DNA from: Maylandia zebra
Taxonomy: Eukaryota > Chordata > Actinopteri > Cichliformes > Cichlidae
Direction of reading: 5' to 3'
Length of the DNA: 64,000 nucleotides
Assembly: GCF_041146795.1 (NCBI RefSeq)
Contig: NC_135170.1
Location: forward strand, 26,654,033 to 26,718,032
The notes beneath the pieces were generated by a model that worked only from the letters and a program-made list of their open reading frames with translations, did no database searches and had not been told where the DNA came from. The position numbers were made by a program, and so were the translations under genes. Position 1 is the stretch's first letter; each line of letters begins with the position of its first letter. Below are positions 31,586 through 44,890 of this stretch, piece by piece.

Positions 31586-31893
31586 AATGGATTGGATTTA
31601 TATAGCACTTTTCAAGGCACCCAAAGCGCTTAACAATACCACTATTGTTAAGCACTCTCACATTCATACACTGGTGGAGGCAGCTACAGTTGTAGCCACA
31701 GCTGCCCTGGGGCAGACTGACAGAAGCGAGGCTGCCATATCGCGCCATCGGCCCCTCTGGCCAACACCAGTAGGCAAGTAGGGTAAAGTGTCTTGCCCAA
31801 GGACACAACGACCAGGACAGAGAGCCCAGGGATCGAACCGGCGACCTTCCGGTTACAGATGCGATTCCCAACCCCCTGAGCCACGGTCACCTC
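31586..31893 (-). mobile_element. tRNA-derived SINE, minus orientation
   Basis: Read on the minus strand, the element starts near 31893 with a tRNA-like head: an A-box-like TGGCTCAGGGG (31873-31883) and a B-box-like GGTTCGATCCC (31829-31839). These are the internal RNA polymerase III promoter positions. The body includes TTGGGCAAGACACTTTACCC. The tail ends in a GTGCTATATAAATCC-type sequence at 31589-31605, like the LINE-related tails elsewhere in the window. The exact family name is not assigned. Confidence 0.75.
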
Positions 31894-33204
31894 ATACGGT
31901 CGCCTTTATATCCGTTTCTCAGTCAGATCCACCTCTCTATCGTCATATCCAATTCCAAAATGGCAAGATAGCGACAGCTTGAGCCTTCATAAACATACCT
32001 CACTAACCAATGGGTGACATCACATTGGCTATGTCCAACTTCTATTTACAGTCTGAGTTTGCCAGTGAATTAGATTAGTTCAGAGTTAGAAATTTAACAT
32101 TTTGACTTTGACATATGAGCATTTACATTACTAAAAATCTCATAAGCCAACTTACATGCCCGAGATAAAAGGTTAAGAACTCCTTCACAGTTCTAAGCAG
32201 CATGAATTGACATACTGGTTATATTTCATCCCAGTTATATTTAAGTAATGAACCAGAACCTAGAAGTGCGTCGTTTCAATCAGCAGTGATTACACACACA
32301 GCCAGCTGATGTTTTGCTTCATTGGCTCAGTAATCAACCGTAAAGACTACGTGTCTGCACACAGATTTTGAGGAATGGGTGTGGTAGACAGAAAACCCGG
32401 AGCAAACAAAAGGAAACATGCTTCAAAGCATCTGTAAACCTTCAACAAAACCTCTCTTTCTTTGTTGTCTTCTCTCACATGGGAAAAAAACAAGGCTTTT
32501 AACCTTAACTCGTATCTTATGATGTATACAATCCTTAATAACTGATAACCAAACCCGCCTCAGCTGTTATCACTGAGGTGCCTTTGCCGTGAATCTCATT
32601 TACATCTTGTTAACGGGGAGATACAGGGCCGCTTCTAATGTGCTCTATCAGTGCTGTATTGCTGTGAATGTGACCTGTATGAATGTTAAGCAGGTTGCTG
32701 CCAGGAGGATAATTTGTGCTCCCTGGATGGATAATTACTGAACAACAGACAGGTTGTCAAAAACTAAAAACAACTGAAGAAATGTGTCAAACTGAGATCT
32801 GATTAGACAGCTTCATACTAAAAGGGGACCTATTATGCTCATTTCCAACACCATAGTCTTATAGTTAAACTCTATTAGATTAGGCTGGCATGAATCACAG
32901 TCCAATATAATCCTTATTCATCTCATACTGGGCCTTGGTGCAGCTCCTCTAATTTCATCTGCTGTCTGAAACAAGCTGGTTTAGCACCCTTCAAGCTAAA
33001 TTTTGTGTGATTGGTTGCTCCTCGCACAGGGGGTTTGAACAGCAGGAAGATGACACATAAAGAAACATCACAGAGAACCAAAAGTAGCAAACCAAAGACA
33101 GCCAAATTCAGTGCTTTTTAGCACTCAGGAGTTACCTGTACATACACTGACCTCATTATTTGAAACTCTGGCCATTTTCTAATATGAACATCCAATGCTG
33201 TGTA

Positions 33205-33815
33205 ACAATATAGCTCATTGGACACCTTCCTAGTAGCAGTTTGCTTCCCACAGCTGCCTTAATTCCATGCTTTCATGTTTTTTATACCAAATTATGACAC
33301 TACAGTCCGAGAGTCATCAGACCAGGCAATGCTGTTCCAATCTTCTGTTGTCCTATTATAATGAGTCTATTTAAACTGAAGCCTTGGCTGTAGTTTAACA
33401 TGTCGTGCATTCAGAGATGCTCTTCTACCTTGGTTATAATGTGTGATTGTTTGAATAACTGTTGCCTTCTTATCAGCTCGAAGCTGCCAGTTATTCTCCC
33501 CTAACCTCTGATACCAAACAGGCATTTTCACCAAGCGAGCTGCTGCTGTATATTTTCTCTTTTTCAAACCATTCTCTGTAAACCCTGGAGATGGATGTGC
33601 AGGAAAATCCCAGGAGATCAGCAGTTTCTGAAACACTCAGACCTGCCTGTCTGGCTCCGAAAACCATGCTGCATTCAAGGTCACTGAAATCATAGGGCTT
33701 TTTTTTGCACAATTTGAACTTCTGTAGGTTGTTTTGACCATGTCTATATGCCCGAATGCACTGAGTTGCTGTCATATGATTGGTTGATTAGATATTTTGT
33801 GTGCATGTAACAGAC
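33205..33815 (-). mobile_element. Tc1/mariner transposon relic, minus strand (family A)
   Basis: The minus strand encodes pieces of a Tc1-like transposase N-terminus with its paired helix-turn-helix DNA-binding region: GARQAGLSVSETADLLGFSC and ISRVYREWFEKEK, then RADKKATVIQ and TITHYNQG in another frame. A frameshift near 33500-33600 separates them. Downstream, nucleotide similarity to the catalytic part is interrupted and mostly deleted. It is related to the + strand relic at 61927-62749. It is not functional. Confidence 0.8.
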
Positions 33816-36800
33816 GTCAGGAAAAGCAGGTGATGCATAAAGGAACAACTTGAAATGTCAGATGTGTTTTGTAGGCCCGGTTTTCTCAGAATACTCAGGA
33901 AGTGATGGCAGGTCAATATAAATCTTATCAGGCAGAAATGAAAAGCTCGAAGTCGTCCACCTAGTTGATTGGTTGTGTGGTGCTGCAAAAGCCCTTTGCA
34001 TTGAAGTCCCTCACCCTTCAGACTGAGGTGCTAAGAGGCAAGAGGTAGTTCTTTTTCTCTCAGCAGCCATCAGCATGAAAGGTTTTGATTAGCTGTTTTT
34101 CTGGTGGTCCCACTGAGCCTGGAGGAGTGGAGCTGTTGATGGAGCGCTCCTCTGACGGGTAAAAACACAGTTAGCCATAAAACTCTTTTTTTCCCTTTTA
34201 CCAATGATATTGTTCATGACACTTCCCAGAGAGAGGGGTTTTTTTTTGTAGACATTGGATCTGTCATGGCATGTCACTTAAATAAGACTGAGGAAGAAAT
34301 ACTGCTGTTTTTATCATCAATCTGTAAGGGACAATCGAAATGAGAATATTGTGAAAGAAAGATGGGTAGTTTTCCACCACTATTGTGCTCCCCTCCTCCA
34401 GCCTCTGGGTTTATTTCTGCGATATTTATCTGTAATGCTTCTGGCGCCGCTGAATTGCGTTTCTCATACCTGCAGCCAGTCTACCCGGAGTTCTCAGAGG
34501 GATCCGCTGAGGCTCAGTGGACGCTGTGTCAGACACATTTAGATTTCTGCCTTTCATATTTCCACCCACACAGCTACCCTGCACAGTTGCTGGTGAATGC
34601 TGGTGAATGCTGCTGAAACCTGCAATTTTCCCAAATACATACAAGAAGGAGAGAGAGCTCTGAAGACAGACCAAAAAGCAGCATCATTCCTAACAAAGAT
34701 GCAAAGATGAAAATAATGAAAAAGTTATATACGACTGCTGTAGAACCAAAAATTTATCTGCTGTCTCATTATATTGCCAGTGTCCATTAAATAAGGGTTT
34801 TTCAGTGACTGCATTTAAATGTACATTGTAATCTACTTGTGCATTAAAAAAAATGCATTAAATTCATATTTACAGTGTCTTTTTTTTCCTGCTTTATTCA
34901 AGATACCAGCAGCAAAGTGTAATAAAATAGGGTCTGTCACAGGAGCTGTTTATAGCAGGATTAGTCATAGAAAGCAGCCCACTCCCCCCACCCCCCCACA
35001 ACATTCAGTCTATAAAGCACAAGAACACATCAGTAGACCAGCAGAAAGCGACTAGAACAGGGGGAAACCCATTCAGTTTGAATGCTGCTCGTGCTTATAC
35101 AGCCAAACAAGATTACCATATAGAAGATGTTTTAAAGTGCAAACACGCATCCTTATCCCCTCTGACATAAGCCCAGGTATTGTTATGCTCTTCATTTTCA
35201 TCTTCCCCATTCTGTCCTCTATGTAACTCTATATTATCGCAGCACTACACAATTAGATAACCACTTCAGGTTATGGGAAATAAAAGCTGTGTTCCAGTGC
35301 TGTGTTATTGTCTAGAAACAACACACTTGATTAAAAAAAAGAAAAAGAACAGTTACTCCAAAACAGAAACGCTTCATTTCTATTTTTCTTGGACTTATAA
35401 GTAGTCAGGCTCATTTTTTGGTCCAGAGATACTTCAGATTGCTTTTATTAAACTTCTCCAGTGCATAAAAGTGATTCAGACATTGGTTAAAAACTCATTT
35501 ATTCAAGAAGTATTGCCTGTCCTCTCTCCTCTCGTTGAATCATATACCATGTCCCGTAACGTGCTCCTCAACATTAATGGCTTACGCTTTTATCTCAAGC
35601 ACAGCTTTCCTTTATCTTATTTTTTCAAGCCGCCATTAGTCTCTTACATTTTCACACCTGAACTGTGAGATATTGTTAGAACACTGTATCTCTGACCGCT
35701 GCCGTCTCCATTTCTCTACAGCCGAAGTGTATTTTTCCATTCAACCCATTAACACCATTGAAATTATTCATCATTTCCTAATTCAAAAGCAGCATGTCTT
35801 TAAAGGCTTAATCTAAAATTTAAAACACAGGACTGTTTGACATTTTTTTAACATCTTATAATGACTGACACCAGATAATGACTAGACGCATGCTGCTAGT
35901 GTTTACTGGTGCTTTTAAATGCTTATTTTTGGCTACTTAAAAACCATTTTTCTTTCCTGCCCTTATCTTTGTGTGCATGAATAATTTATGTGCTTATAAA
36001 AACATAATTTGCACCTTTTCCTTGGTAACCATGAATAATATATTGGACAGCAGTGACCGGGAAAGTGCATTCAAGGAACATGTATGTGTGAAGAATTTTT
36101 TTTTCTATGGTAGCGCCACAAGGGGTCACTTTGAGAGAGGGGTCTCTCGGAGGTCACTGACTGGTGATGACTTACTGTCAGGGCATATGTGTAAGGACGT
36201 AATGATTCGGTGCCTGTCTGGAGACATCACAGGTAGACAGAGCTCCAGTTTATTTAATCACAGGAGAAAGACTTTGCATAGTTAGCGTGCCTTCTTTACC
36301 CGGTAAGCTCTCCTACCAACAGCTAGATCAGTAATTTGCTGGAAAATGACAGAATTTTCTTTTTAGTTTTACGTCTGCACATCACCACAGTGGATTTTAA
36401 GAGACTCCCCCATTTTAAGAGACTCCAAATTGAATGGGCAAACCAACATCATTTTAAATTTAAGGACTGTTTTTCAATATTTGGAAATCTTCTGCAAAGA
36501 TTGCCTGATGTCTAGAACTCAGAAAAGTCACTAAACGCTGTGTTTTTTGCCTTCCTGCTTGTTTGTGGATCTTTCTGCATTCATTTTTGTATTCAATGAC
36601 TGGAAAGCATATTCTGTTGAACTGAGATTGACTTGTAACAGACTTGTCCACTGAAGAACATCCCATTTCTTTCCTTGAGAAATTCTTGGGTTGCTTTTGC
36701 AATATGCTTTGGGGTCATTATCCATTTGCACTGTGAAGCTCTATCCAATCAATTGTGCACCCTTTGTCTGCATCTGAGCAGAGTGTGTAACCAGTTAACA

Positions 36801-36827
36801 ATATGAACCTGAAGCTACAGTTTAAAT

Positions 36828-37047
36828 CAGCGGTCCCCAACCCCTGGGCCACGGACCGTTTGGTACTAGGTGTGAAATTTAAGGTTTTCAGGGGTTATAT
36901 CGATTTTTATTGTTATTTTTTTAATCGTTTTTATCGTTAACTCAGTTTCCCTGGATATTTTTCCATGTGTTATGAATAGATCTTCTTTTTTTTTGGTACC
37001 TGTCCTGGTTTTATTTTGTTGTATTTATCCGCGACACCTTAAAATCT
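36828..37047. mobile_element. Truncated hAT-like non-autonomous element
   Basis: It begins CAGCGGTCCCCAACCCCTGG followed by GCCACGGACCG, a characteristic end of a widespread vertebrate hAT MITE group. It runs to about CCGCGACACCTTAAA near 37047. The opposite inverted end is missing, so no target duplication can be tested. Confidence 0.6.
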
Positions 37048-37469
37048 CTACAGTGATTCTATTTTAGAAACATCAACAGGTAGAAACGAGGGCTACAAGC
37101 GTGATGGTGTTTGTTACCTGTTCAAATTGAGGGTCTAAGTGCTGGGCTGATGTCATCATACACTCAGATTTACCATCACTCTGGGTCCTGGGTTAGATTT
37201 GTGCTAGTATGTTAGCATGCTGTCTGTCCGGATGCTTGCAAAGAGCTGAAGTTGTGTTAGCATAATGCAGTTGTTTCTGTCCTACATGCAGTTTTCACTT
37301 CATCATTGCACTCCTGTCCTTTTGAGCAATGCAAAATAACTCCTCAACAGCTCCAACCTTTTCCTTCTGCCACACATGAACTGAAATCAGCTCATTGTAG
37401 TGCAAGTGCAAACATGCTTGTGTGATTTGTAGATAACCGAAGAACCTTTTAAGCCCAATAAATGGTATA

Positions 37470-37562
37470 ATTCTTACTGTAATGCAATTACTGAATTTAT
37501 TACATTACTGGGTTACTGAAAAATGTAATGTCATTACAGTGCATTACACCCAGCACTGCTGA
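37470..37562. repeat. Dispersed ATTAC-rich repeat fragment
   Basis: Alternating ATTAC/GTAAT words run to GCATTACACCCAGCACTG. This wording is common in teleost repeats (often next to hAT-like ends). It is short and degenerate. Confidence 0.4.
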
Positions 37563-38879
37563 CAATGATGTCCCTGCCTCTTCGAGAGTGTTCTTGACTT
37601 TGTTAGATGTTGTTAAATTGTTTTTATTGACCATGGAAATATTTCTGTCATTATTAATTTTAGTTGTCTTCTGTTCTGTTTCAGGACTTTTAGCGTTGTT
37701 GTTCAGCTGGCCAGTGCCTTCCTGGGGTGGGGGTGGGTGGGGTTCAGTGTATGATGCACTGCCTCACTTACACTGCATCTCATTGGGCTTCATATTTAAA
37801 ATCAAAATGAAAGCTATAAAATTTTAATTCAACACTTGAACATGGCTCCAGATCTTTTACCGTCTTCATTTACAAAGAAATAACAAGGGAACAAGCTTCA
37901 CTCAGTCATGAAACTGCTTGCCAGTCAGCTGTCTAATTAATTTAAAGCCTCTAAAAATGGGGGACTGTGTATAAAAATGAAGCTAAACTATGGATGATTT
38001 GTAATCATTCATCTACCTGCTTCCTGGGCGTTTGTCTGCCAGTATAAAGCTTTAATTTTGTTTTCCCATGCTATCAAACTCAATTCTGACATCATTACTC
38101 TAGTCCAATCATTTTCTTGTTGGACTCACAGGAGCCAACCTGCCTCCAATCTGTGTATTTTAAATCTCAGTGCTCTTCTGGCACCACTAATGTCTAGACT
38201 CTGGGCGGATCTTCCCTAACACCGATCGCTGCAGAGATCACATAATGCTGTGATGGATCATCAAAGTCTAATCACCAAATAGCTTAATTGAAATCCGTTT
38301 TTCAATAAATCACTTTCATTTTTTTCCCCAATTGATCCTTTGCTGTAATTCCTGAACAATTAATTCAAAAGTTTAGTATAATAACTTAAATTAAAGCTGA
38401 AAGTCTGTAGATCAATAACATATTGATTTACAAAAGCCACCTAGAAATACCTCCCAAAATTCAACTTTTTACTCAGCCCCACAAATAAAATTATTCAATA
38501 AGACTTTACATTTCTTTTAAACCCAAAAAGAAATGATGCAACATGTAGAAGTGCAACCTTAATGTGACAATAAATACAACATAGCAGAAAAAACTCCCAC
38601 AGTAATAGAACCAGCAGCTGTTAGATTTTAGTATGAAGTGACTTTGTGATAGTTTAGTGTAACTAGTGCAATGTAAATATGACAGAATTCAACATGGATC
38701 ATTATGAGATGAAACTGTAAAGTAAATAGCACCGGTTTAAAGTCGTGGTGCATAAACACATCAGAATGTACACCTACTGAAATAAATTAGCAAGTAGATT
38801 TATGCTCCGTGACACTCAACACAAAAAGGTTCAGACATTATTCATAGTGCGTGTTAACACAGTCATTGGACTGCATACT

Positions 38880-38970
38880 AAACTTAAAAGACAGAAACAA
38901 TGTATTGATCCAATACCAGTGCTGGCATCAATACTGTCGATGTTTGGATCAATTGGCCACCTCTAGCGTC
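38880..38970. repeat. Possible second copy of the repeat at 3.5 kb
   Basis: ATTGATCCAATACCAGTGCT and CATCAATACTG resemble 3520-3570. The similarity is short and the boundaries are unclear. Confidence 0.3.
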
Positions 38971-39784
38971 CTCTTCTCTGTCCAAGGTCTTCACGTGGTG
39001 AGTTGTGCTACTTTACTTTAACTAGTTTGTTTAGATTATTATATATCAGGCACAAAACTTAACACAGTTTAAGAAGTTTTTTTTTTTAATGTTTTCTCTG
39101 TTGTACAGTAAACATTGTCATTATTTTTCTTTTGGTAAATCTTTGCTGAAATGAGGCCTACATGGTAAAAAAAAAATGTCATTATACAGATGCTAATACA
39201 GAGAAGAGCTCAATGTCTTTCATTTATTGGGAAAGCAAACTACATATGATTCCAATTGCTACAAACAGAATATCGATTTAGTCAAAGCTGATAAAAACTT
39301 TGTTGATGTTGCCCCGAAAGTTAGTTTTCAGAAGGCCCCTCCCCTAGAAGTTACACTCCTACCATTATTTTTTGCTCCTGCAGAATTCCCCCACAGACTT
39401 TTGAGTGTATGAGTGCCATATCTCTATCCATCTGTATAATATCTCCGGCAGTTTTGCCAGAATATTAGCTTCACCATTCACACAAGCAGCGGGATAAAAT
39501 CCAGACCAACTGTGTCAGACATTTAAGTTGACATGCACCTCGGTTGGGTAACTTGCAACTTGCATGTGTGGCAATGTTAAAGTAAACAGCAAATGCTACC
39601 CTTCACAGTCCAATTAAAATCTTTTAATCACCCCAAATTTAAAGATGCTGTAATTGCATCCCATCATCCCCTCCATTCACTTTAGAAAAAGAGGAACATT
39701 TTCATTGTTGTCCATCCTATTTTAATTATTTTTATTATATTATCCCTCTGTTCAGCACTTTGGCCGACACTTGATGTCTTTTAA

Positions 39785-39815
39785 ATGTGCTATATAAATA
39801 AAGATGACTTGACTT
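39785..39815. repeat. Dispersed retroposon tail fragment
   Basis: ATGTGCTATATAAATAAAG matches the tail fragment inside the cdc37 intron (853-901) and the SINE tail at 31589. It is too short to assign further. Confidence 0.4.
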
Positions 39816-42800
39816 GCCTATTAGTTCAAATACTCATACAAAAATGGCATCCTTGTAACATGTACGCAGACTAATGTGGGATACACATGAAGGACTTTCA
39901 GCATGGGATGTGGCTTTATTGCTGCAGGCTACTCTCCACAGGTTAGTTAGCTGCAATAGGCTTTTCTGTGTAGGACATCTGTTCATGAGTAAACCTGCTC
40001 TCACAAGATTTCCACACCAGTATGAAGCATGGTCTTTCTGACGCTCCAGTCACCACTAAAGAGCCTGAATGTCATTAGCAGGAGCTCTTAGTAGCTCTAA
40101 AATCTAGTTATCACGTCATTTGAGGTCTCAGTAGTCCCCAGCTTGTCCCTAAAGTGAGACACTGCCTCTCCTCCCTCACACAGCATTAAATCTTTCCCTC
40201 CTTTGCATTCAGCTGGATGGACATTTCAGTCAGATCTCATTGATTCGGAGTGAAAAAAAAACCCGCACTTGCTAAGTGAAAATGAAGTGAGAAGTTTTGT
40301 CTTATGCTTCTGCTGCTGCTTTTGTGCACATCTCTCACTTATGAATGACTGTGCTTTTTTTATGTTGTTTAAAGTGCGGAGGATTGTTGCAGCTCTACTC
40401 CAACGTTAGCTTTGAATCAGCATGAGCGTGCGAGCCTTTACACAAATGAATGCAGCATGGACAAGAGGACAATCTGCCTCCGCCACTGCACCTCCACAGA
40501 AAAAGACAACCTCAAGTTATTTCAGGAATCATTTCAACACTTGGTGTAAATGGCCCGACAGTGTTCTGAAACACTGTTACATATCACTGCAGGTAGACCA
40601 GGTCTGAGCTACCTTTCATCCCATTCATGCTGATCTCTTTCTTACACACAACTGCATTCCAGCACGTTCCGCTTGCTTTCCATCAGCCTACATATGTGTA
40701 AACACAAACCCAGACACACACATGCAGGCACACGCATATTTGCAGTCAGAGTATTGCTCACTGTCAGAAAAGAGGTGTGAATTAATATTTCATGGCCCTC
40801 CGCTGGCAGAAAGTCAATCCATTTCCCAGCATTCCCATATGCTCGATGTGTAGACTCCATGCGGACCAGAGGTCAAACAGACCGAAGATGGTCTTTCTCC
40901 TGGACGCACAGGATTCATTGCTTCCTCTAATTGTCCCAAAACCGATAAACTGCCCTCAAGTTCATTTTAAGCACATGCCTACACTGTGCACATGCACCAA
41001 CATTAAAATCAAAACAGAAGAAATGCATTACGCGCTCTACATTCCCACAGACTGCACAACCAGCCGACGCACTGACTAAATAAGAGTGCATGGCATTTCA
41101 ATTATTCCTCACAATCTGAATATATATATAACATGGACAGCCATTTGGCGAGGCTGGTCATAATAAATCAGATGGGCGCTAAATGAAGTGTGCAGCTGAC
41201 GCAAGCAAGAGGAGAATTCTTTTCTCCACGCCACAATGGAGAGCTCCAGGCTGCACTGTGGTCTGTGGTCATCGTGTGATCCAATTTATCCCCCTCTCAT
41301 GACTTTTTTAAATTTTGAGAACTTAATGATCTGACACAGTAGTTCCATTTTTAGGCTCTTTAGTTTCTTTTTACTTTATTTTGTATTCAAATATTACTGG
41401 CGTCTGAAATGTCATTCTCAAGGGATGCAATGAAAATATGCCAGCAACCCAATGAAAAATATAAACTTGGCCATATTTCCATGGAGTGCCTGTCTTTTTC
41501 AAAATGTATGTATTTATTTTCTTCTCAGAGCGCTGGACAGATGAAGGTCATGCAGCTAAAGTCCTACGAATGTATTAAAAGTAAAAAGAACTGTGTTTTT
41601 CCTTCATATTTGGCCAAGGCCTTCAAGATTAAATTAAAGAGAGTTTCTTTTGTCAGCATGCAGGAATTTAAATCAGGACTCCTGGAGTCCTCTGCGTGCT
41701 CATTTGCATTCTGATGAAGCGACTGAATCACACGTTAAATTGTGCTGAAACTTGTTTTTCAGGGAGGAATTCCGAAATGGGTATTTCAACTCGACTGCAA
41801 AAATTCTAATTTTATTTTGAAAGGTGTTTCCCAGATAAACAATACTCTAATCTCTGATTCTGATAAACAGTCTGATGTTGATCTTTTCTGAACCCTTCCT
41901 GACAAACAACATTTTAATTACCATTTTCCGGCACATGTTTTTTCACATAATATTTCTGGATCCAGTTACAACCAGATCATCCTTCTTTTTTCTTCCTTTT
42001 CTACCCCCTATCTATTCATCTTTAAGGACATAGACTACAGCCGATTGTTTTCTTTCAAGGAAACAGCACCGAGTGTACTTTAGTGCAGCTGCCCTTAGAG
42101 AAAGCAATCAGTCTTTTATCAGTAATCAGTTTTGAAATACATATCTTGTAGTTTTAGCAGGGAAGACAGAAAGAATAAGATCAGACCTCTAATAAAGGGG
42201 TGTGTAAAATACAAAGATGCTATATTAGATATAAGGTCAAAGGATTTTCAATTTGAAGCTCTGCAGGTTGTGAATAATGTAGAAATGTGAGCGCTAGTTT
42301 GTGGACTCTGTAGCAAAACTGGCTGAATGATTCATTTTTACACTGCTGACATTTCTTTTGTCCATAAACCCACAATAAAGGCTTATTATCGTATTCAACA
42401 GGCGTGCTGCCGAATCTCACAGGTCGCATGTGTTTGACCTGCACATACAGACATACAGTACATATCAATATCAACATTTGCATAAGGCAGACCATCAACA
42501 ACGTGACATTTTCAGATTTTGCCTGTTTTAAAAGTGCAGGCGGATTCAGTGTAATAGTACTCTTTCATTATTTTTTTTTTTTTACTCAACTGAGAAAACA
42601 CTTCTAAATTTAGGCCTGCCCTGGCTTTTAAAGTCAGAGACAATGTGATTAATGCTTTTCCATTTTTTTCCCTTTCAGCCTGAACTACTGCCGTGCTTCT
42701 GAACGTTCCTTCACGAGGATCTGCAGCTCCAGATTTAACAACTACATTTTTTCCAAATTTGGAAAAATTACTTTGGAAAGGATTTTTATCATCATGCACC

Positions 42801-43191
42801 AGAGTCAGTGTGTGAAAGCTTTACACATTTGTTCTTCCCACGATCAAGCTAAAGCAAACGGCTTCAGTGGTACTTAATTTGTGATCCAGAGTCAGTCAGG
42901 AAATATCCAGGGATTATGATATTCGAGGATTAGTTCTTGAACAAAGGCTACATACTTACTATGGGTGTTAACTATTTAATGCACCATTACATGCTGTATA
43001 AAGATAAATCTAATCATATTACTCTGTAGTAGGCTCTACATTTGACTTTTCCTACGTTTTTTTGTTTTATTTTACCGTACTCTTGGTGCTTATTTTGTTG
43101 TGTGTTGCCCAGTTTTGGAGATATCAGCAGTAGAGGTGTCACCCTCCTCTTGAATATAACTGATCTATGGTTCTCAGAGGGCCAAACATTA

Positions 43192-44543
43192 TGCAGCACT
43201 GTGCATAACCCACCCCTCATTTCTATATATTTTGCTTCCAAGGACCCAGGCTTTCTTGTACTTTTCTTGTATGAGAGAGCTGAGTGTAGAAGCGAAGCTC
43301 TCAATTTACCGGTCGATCTACCCCCCTACCCTCACCTATGGTCAAGAGCTGTGGGTAGTGACTGAAAGAACGAGATCGCGGATACAAGCGGCGGAAATGA
43401 GTTTTCTCCGAAGGGTGGCTGGCCTCTCCCTTAGAGATTGGGTGAGAAGTTCGGCCATTCGGGAGGGGCTCAGAGTAAAGCCGCTGCTCCTCCACATTGA
43501 AAGGAGCCAGTTGAGGTGGTTTGGGCATCTGACAAGGATGCCCCCTGGGCGCCTCCTGGGTGAGGTTTTCTGGGCATGTCCCACCGGGAGGAGGCCCCAG
43601 GGCAGACTCAGGACATGCTGGAGAGATTACATCTCTCGGCTGGCCTGGAAACGCCTTGATGTTCCCCCGGACAAGCTGGAGGAGGTGGCTGGGGAGAGGG
43701 AGGTCTGGGCTTCTCTGCTTGGGCTGCTGCCCCCGTGACCGGGCCCTGGATAAGTGGAAGAAAATGGATGGAGGGATGTATATATATGTATGGCATACCT
43801 CTGCATGCTATCCTTTGTGTGGTTTTGAAAAATGAGGTAACTGGATAAATAGAAGACAAAAAAAGGATCAAACCTAAAAAAGCAACAGATGAAAAACAAA
43901 TGAAAGCCATGTCCTTAAGAAGTAGAAAAATCCAGCAAATGACTCAGGACCTGAGTCCTTTAGTTTATCCAACTACAACTGTCGCCAGGAGGTCATGAGA
44001 AAAACATGGTGAAGACTCTGTCACGGCTTAGTGCTACATTTCAGCCAGTGGTTTTGGGGGTTTTGTTTAATCAAAATTGATGGCAATATTTAAATTATTG
44101 TTATCTACCATCAGATTTTGATGCACCACACAATATCATCTTAAAAGCATCAGTGGCTTCATTTTTCAGCAGGACAATGATCCCAAACACACTGCCAATG
44201 CAGTAAAAGCATACCTGGAGAGAAAAACACACAATGGAACATGTTTAGTCATTGATTGGCCTTCACTAAATCTTAACATCACTGAAGCAGTGTGGGATCC
44301 TTTTGACAGAGAACAGAACTAAAGGCAGTCAACATTAAAAGAAGAGCTTTAAATAGATTATTTTAGATGTACAGCACTTTGTTCAACAGCCACTGACTTT
44401 GAATGTCCTTCAGAAGCCTGGAGAACTATTCCCGAAGACTAGTTAAAGAAATTGCAAGATAGCTCTACAACAGCTGTACCTCTTTCCCATTTCCTAGCAA
44501 AATATAAAGAAATCAGGGGTGGCACAACATTTTTGCACTGTAC
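43192..44543 (+). mobile_element. Tc1-like transposon relic (family B, copy 1), interrupted by a LINE
   Basis: The left end near 43192 (CAGCACTGTGCATAACC then CACCCCTCATTTCT) is the inverted counterpart of the right end near 44500-44543 (AAAGAAATCAGGGGTGGC ... GCACTGTAC). The interior carries a degenerate Tc1 catalytic stretch reading QQDNDPKHTANAVKAYLERK from about 44168 on the + strand. A Rex3-like LINE fragment (43273-43779) sits inside. It is related to the copy at 57269-58492. Confidence 0.75.
43273..43779 (+). mobile_element. 5'-truncated Rex3/RTE-like LINE fragment (reverse transcriptase C-terminus)
   Basis: A 168-codon open frame (43232-43738) encodes a C-terminal segment of a non-LTR retrotransposon protein. 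Hallmarks include SIYPPTLTYGQELWV, MSFLRRVAGLSLRDWVRSS, LRWFGHLTRMPPGRL and GRRPQGRLRTCWRDYISRL. The 3' end runs through GGATAAGTGGAAGAAAATGG into a short GATG-type tail, as described for Rex3. Only the last 500 bp remain, typical of 5' truncation on insertion. GC content is clearly higher than the surroundings. The frame is still open, suggesting fairly recent insertion. It is not a host gene. Confidence 0.8.
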
Positions 44544-44545
44544 CG

Positions 44546-44890
44546 TGTATTCGAAAAACTCAGCAGCAGTGTCTCATCTCAGAAATCATGACCCAGTTAC
44601 TCCAAAAGAAATCCACAAACCTTATTGTGAGTGTGTCATGCAGGAACCCTTTTCTCTTTATTGGACTACACTCGCCAAAGATTTAACCCCACATTAGAAA
44701 TCGTCCGTCTACCCAAGACAAAAGGCCGCTTGTGACTGCATGTCAGTATTAATTGTCCACCCTTCAACTTCTTTCGAGAGGAGAAAAAATAGTTCCAAAA
44801 CCAAGTGCTTACGACAAGGTTTGCAGAATTTTGAGTAACTGGGTCATGATTTCTGGAAAGACATTATTGCTGCGCTCACTTTGAGCATCG
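44546..44890. mobile_element. Fold-back DNA element with about 100-bp inverted arms
   Basis: Positions 44581-44602 are the exact reverse complement of 44833-44854. Gapped similarity extends outward (GCAGCAGTGTCTC against AGACATTATTGCTGC) and inward (CACAAACCTTATTGTGAG against CTTACGACAAGGTTTGC). The arms are therefore roughly 100 bp around an interior of about 130 bp. There is no transposase. It directly abuts the right end of the Tc1-like copy at 43192-44543. Confidence 0.75.

Noticed and set aside
31829..31883. tRNA gene on the minus strand
   Set aside because: A- and B-box-like sequences are present, but the context is a SINE with a long non-tRNA body. No cloverleaf with an intact acceptor stem was found.
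43232..43738. 168-codon open frame as a host gene
   Set aside because: The protein matches a non-LTR retrotransposon C-terminus with a repeat-type tail. It is a mobile-element fragment.
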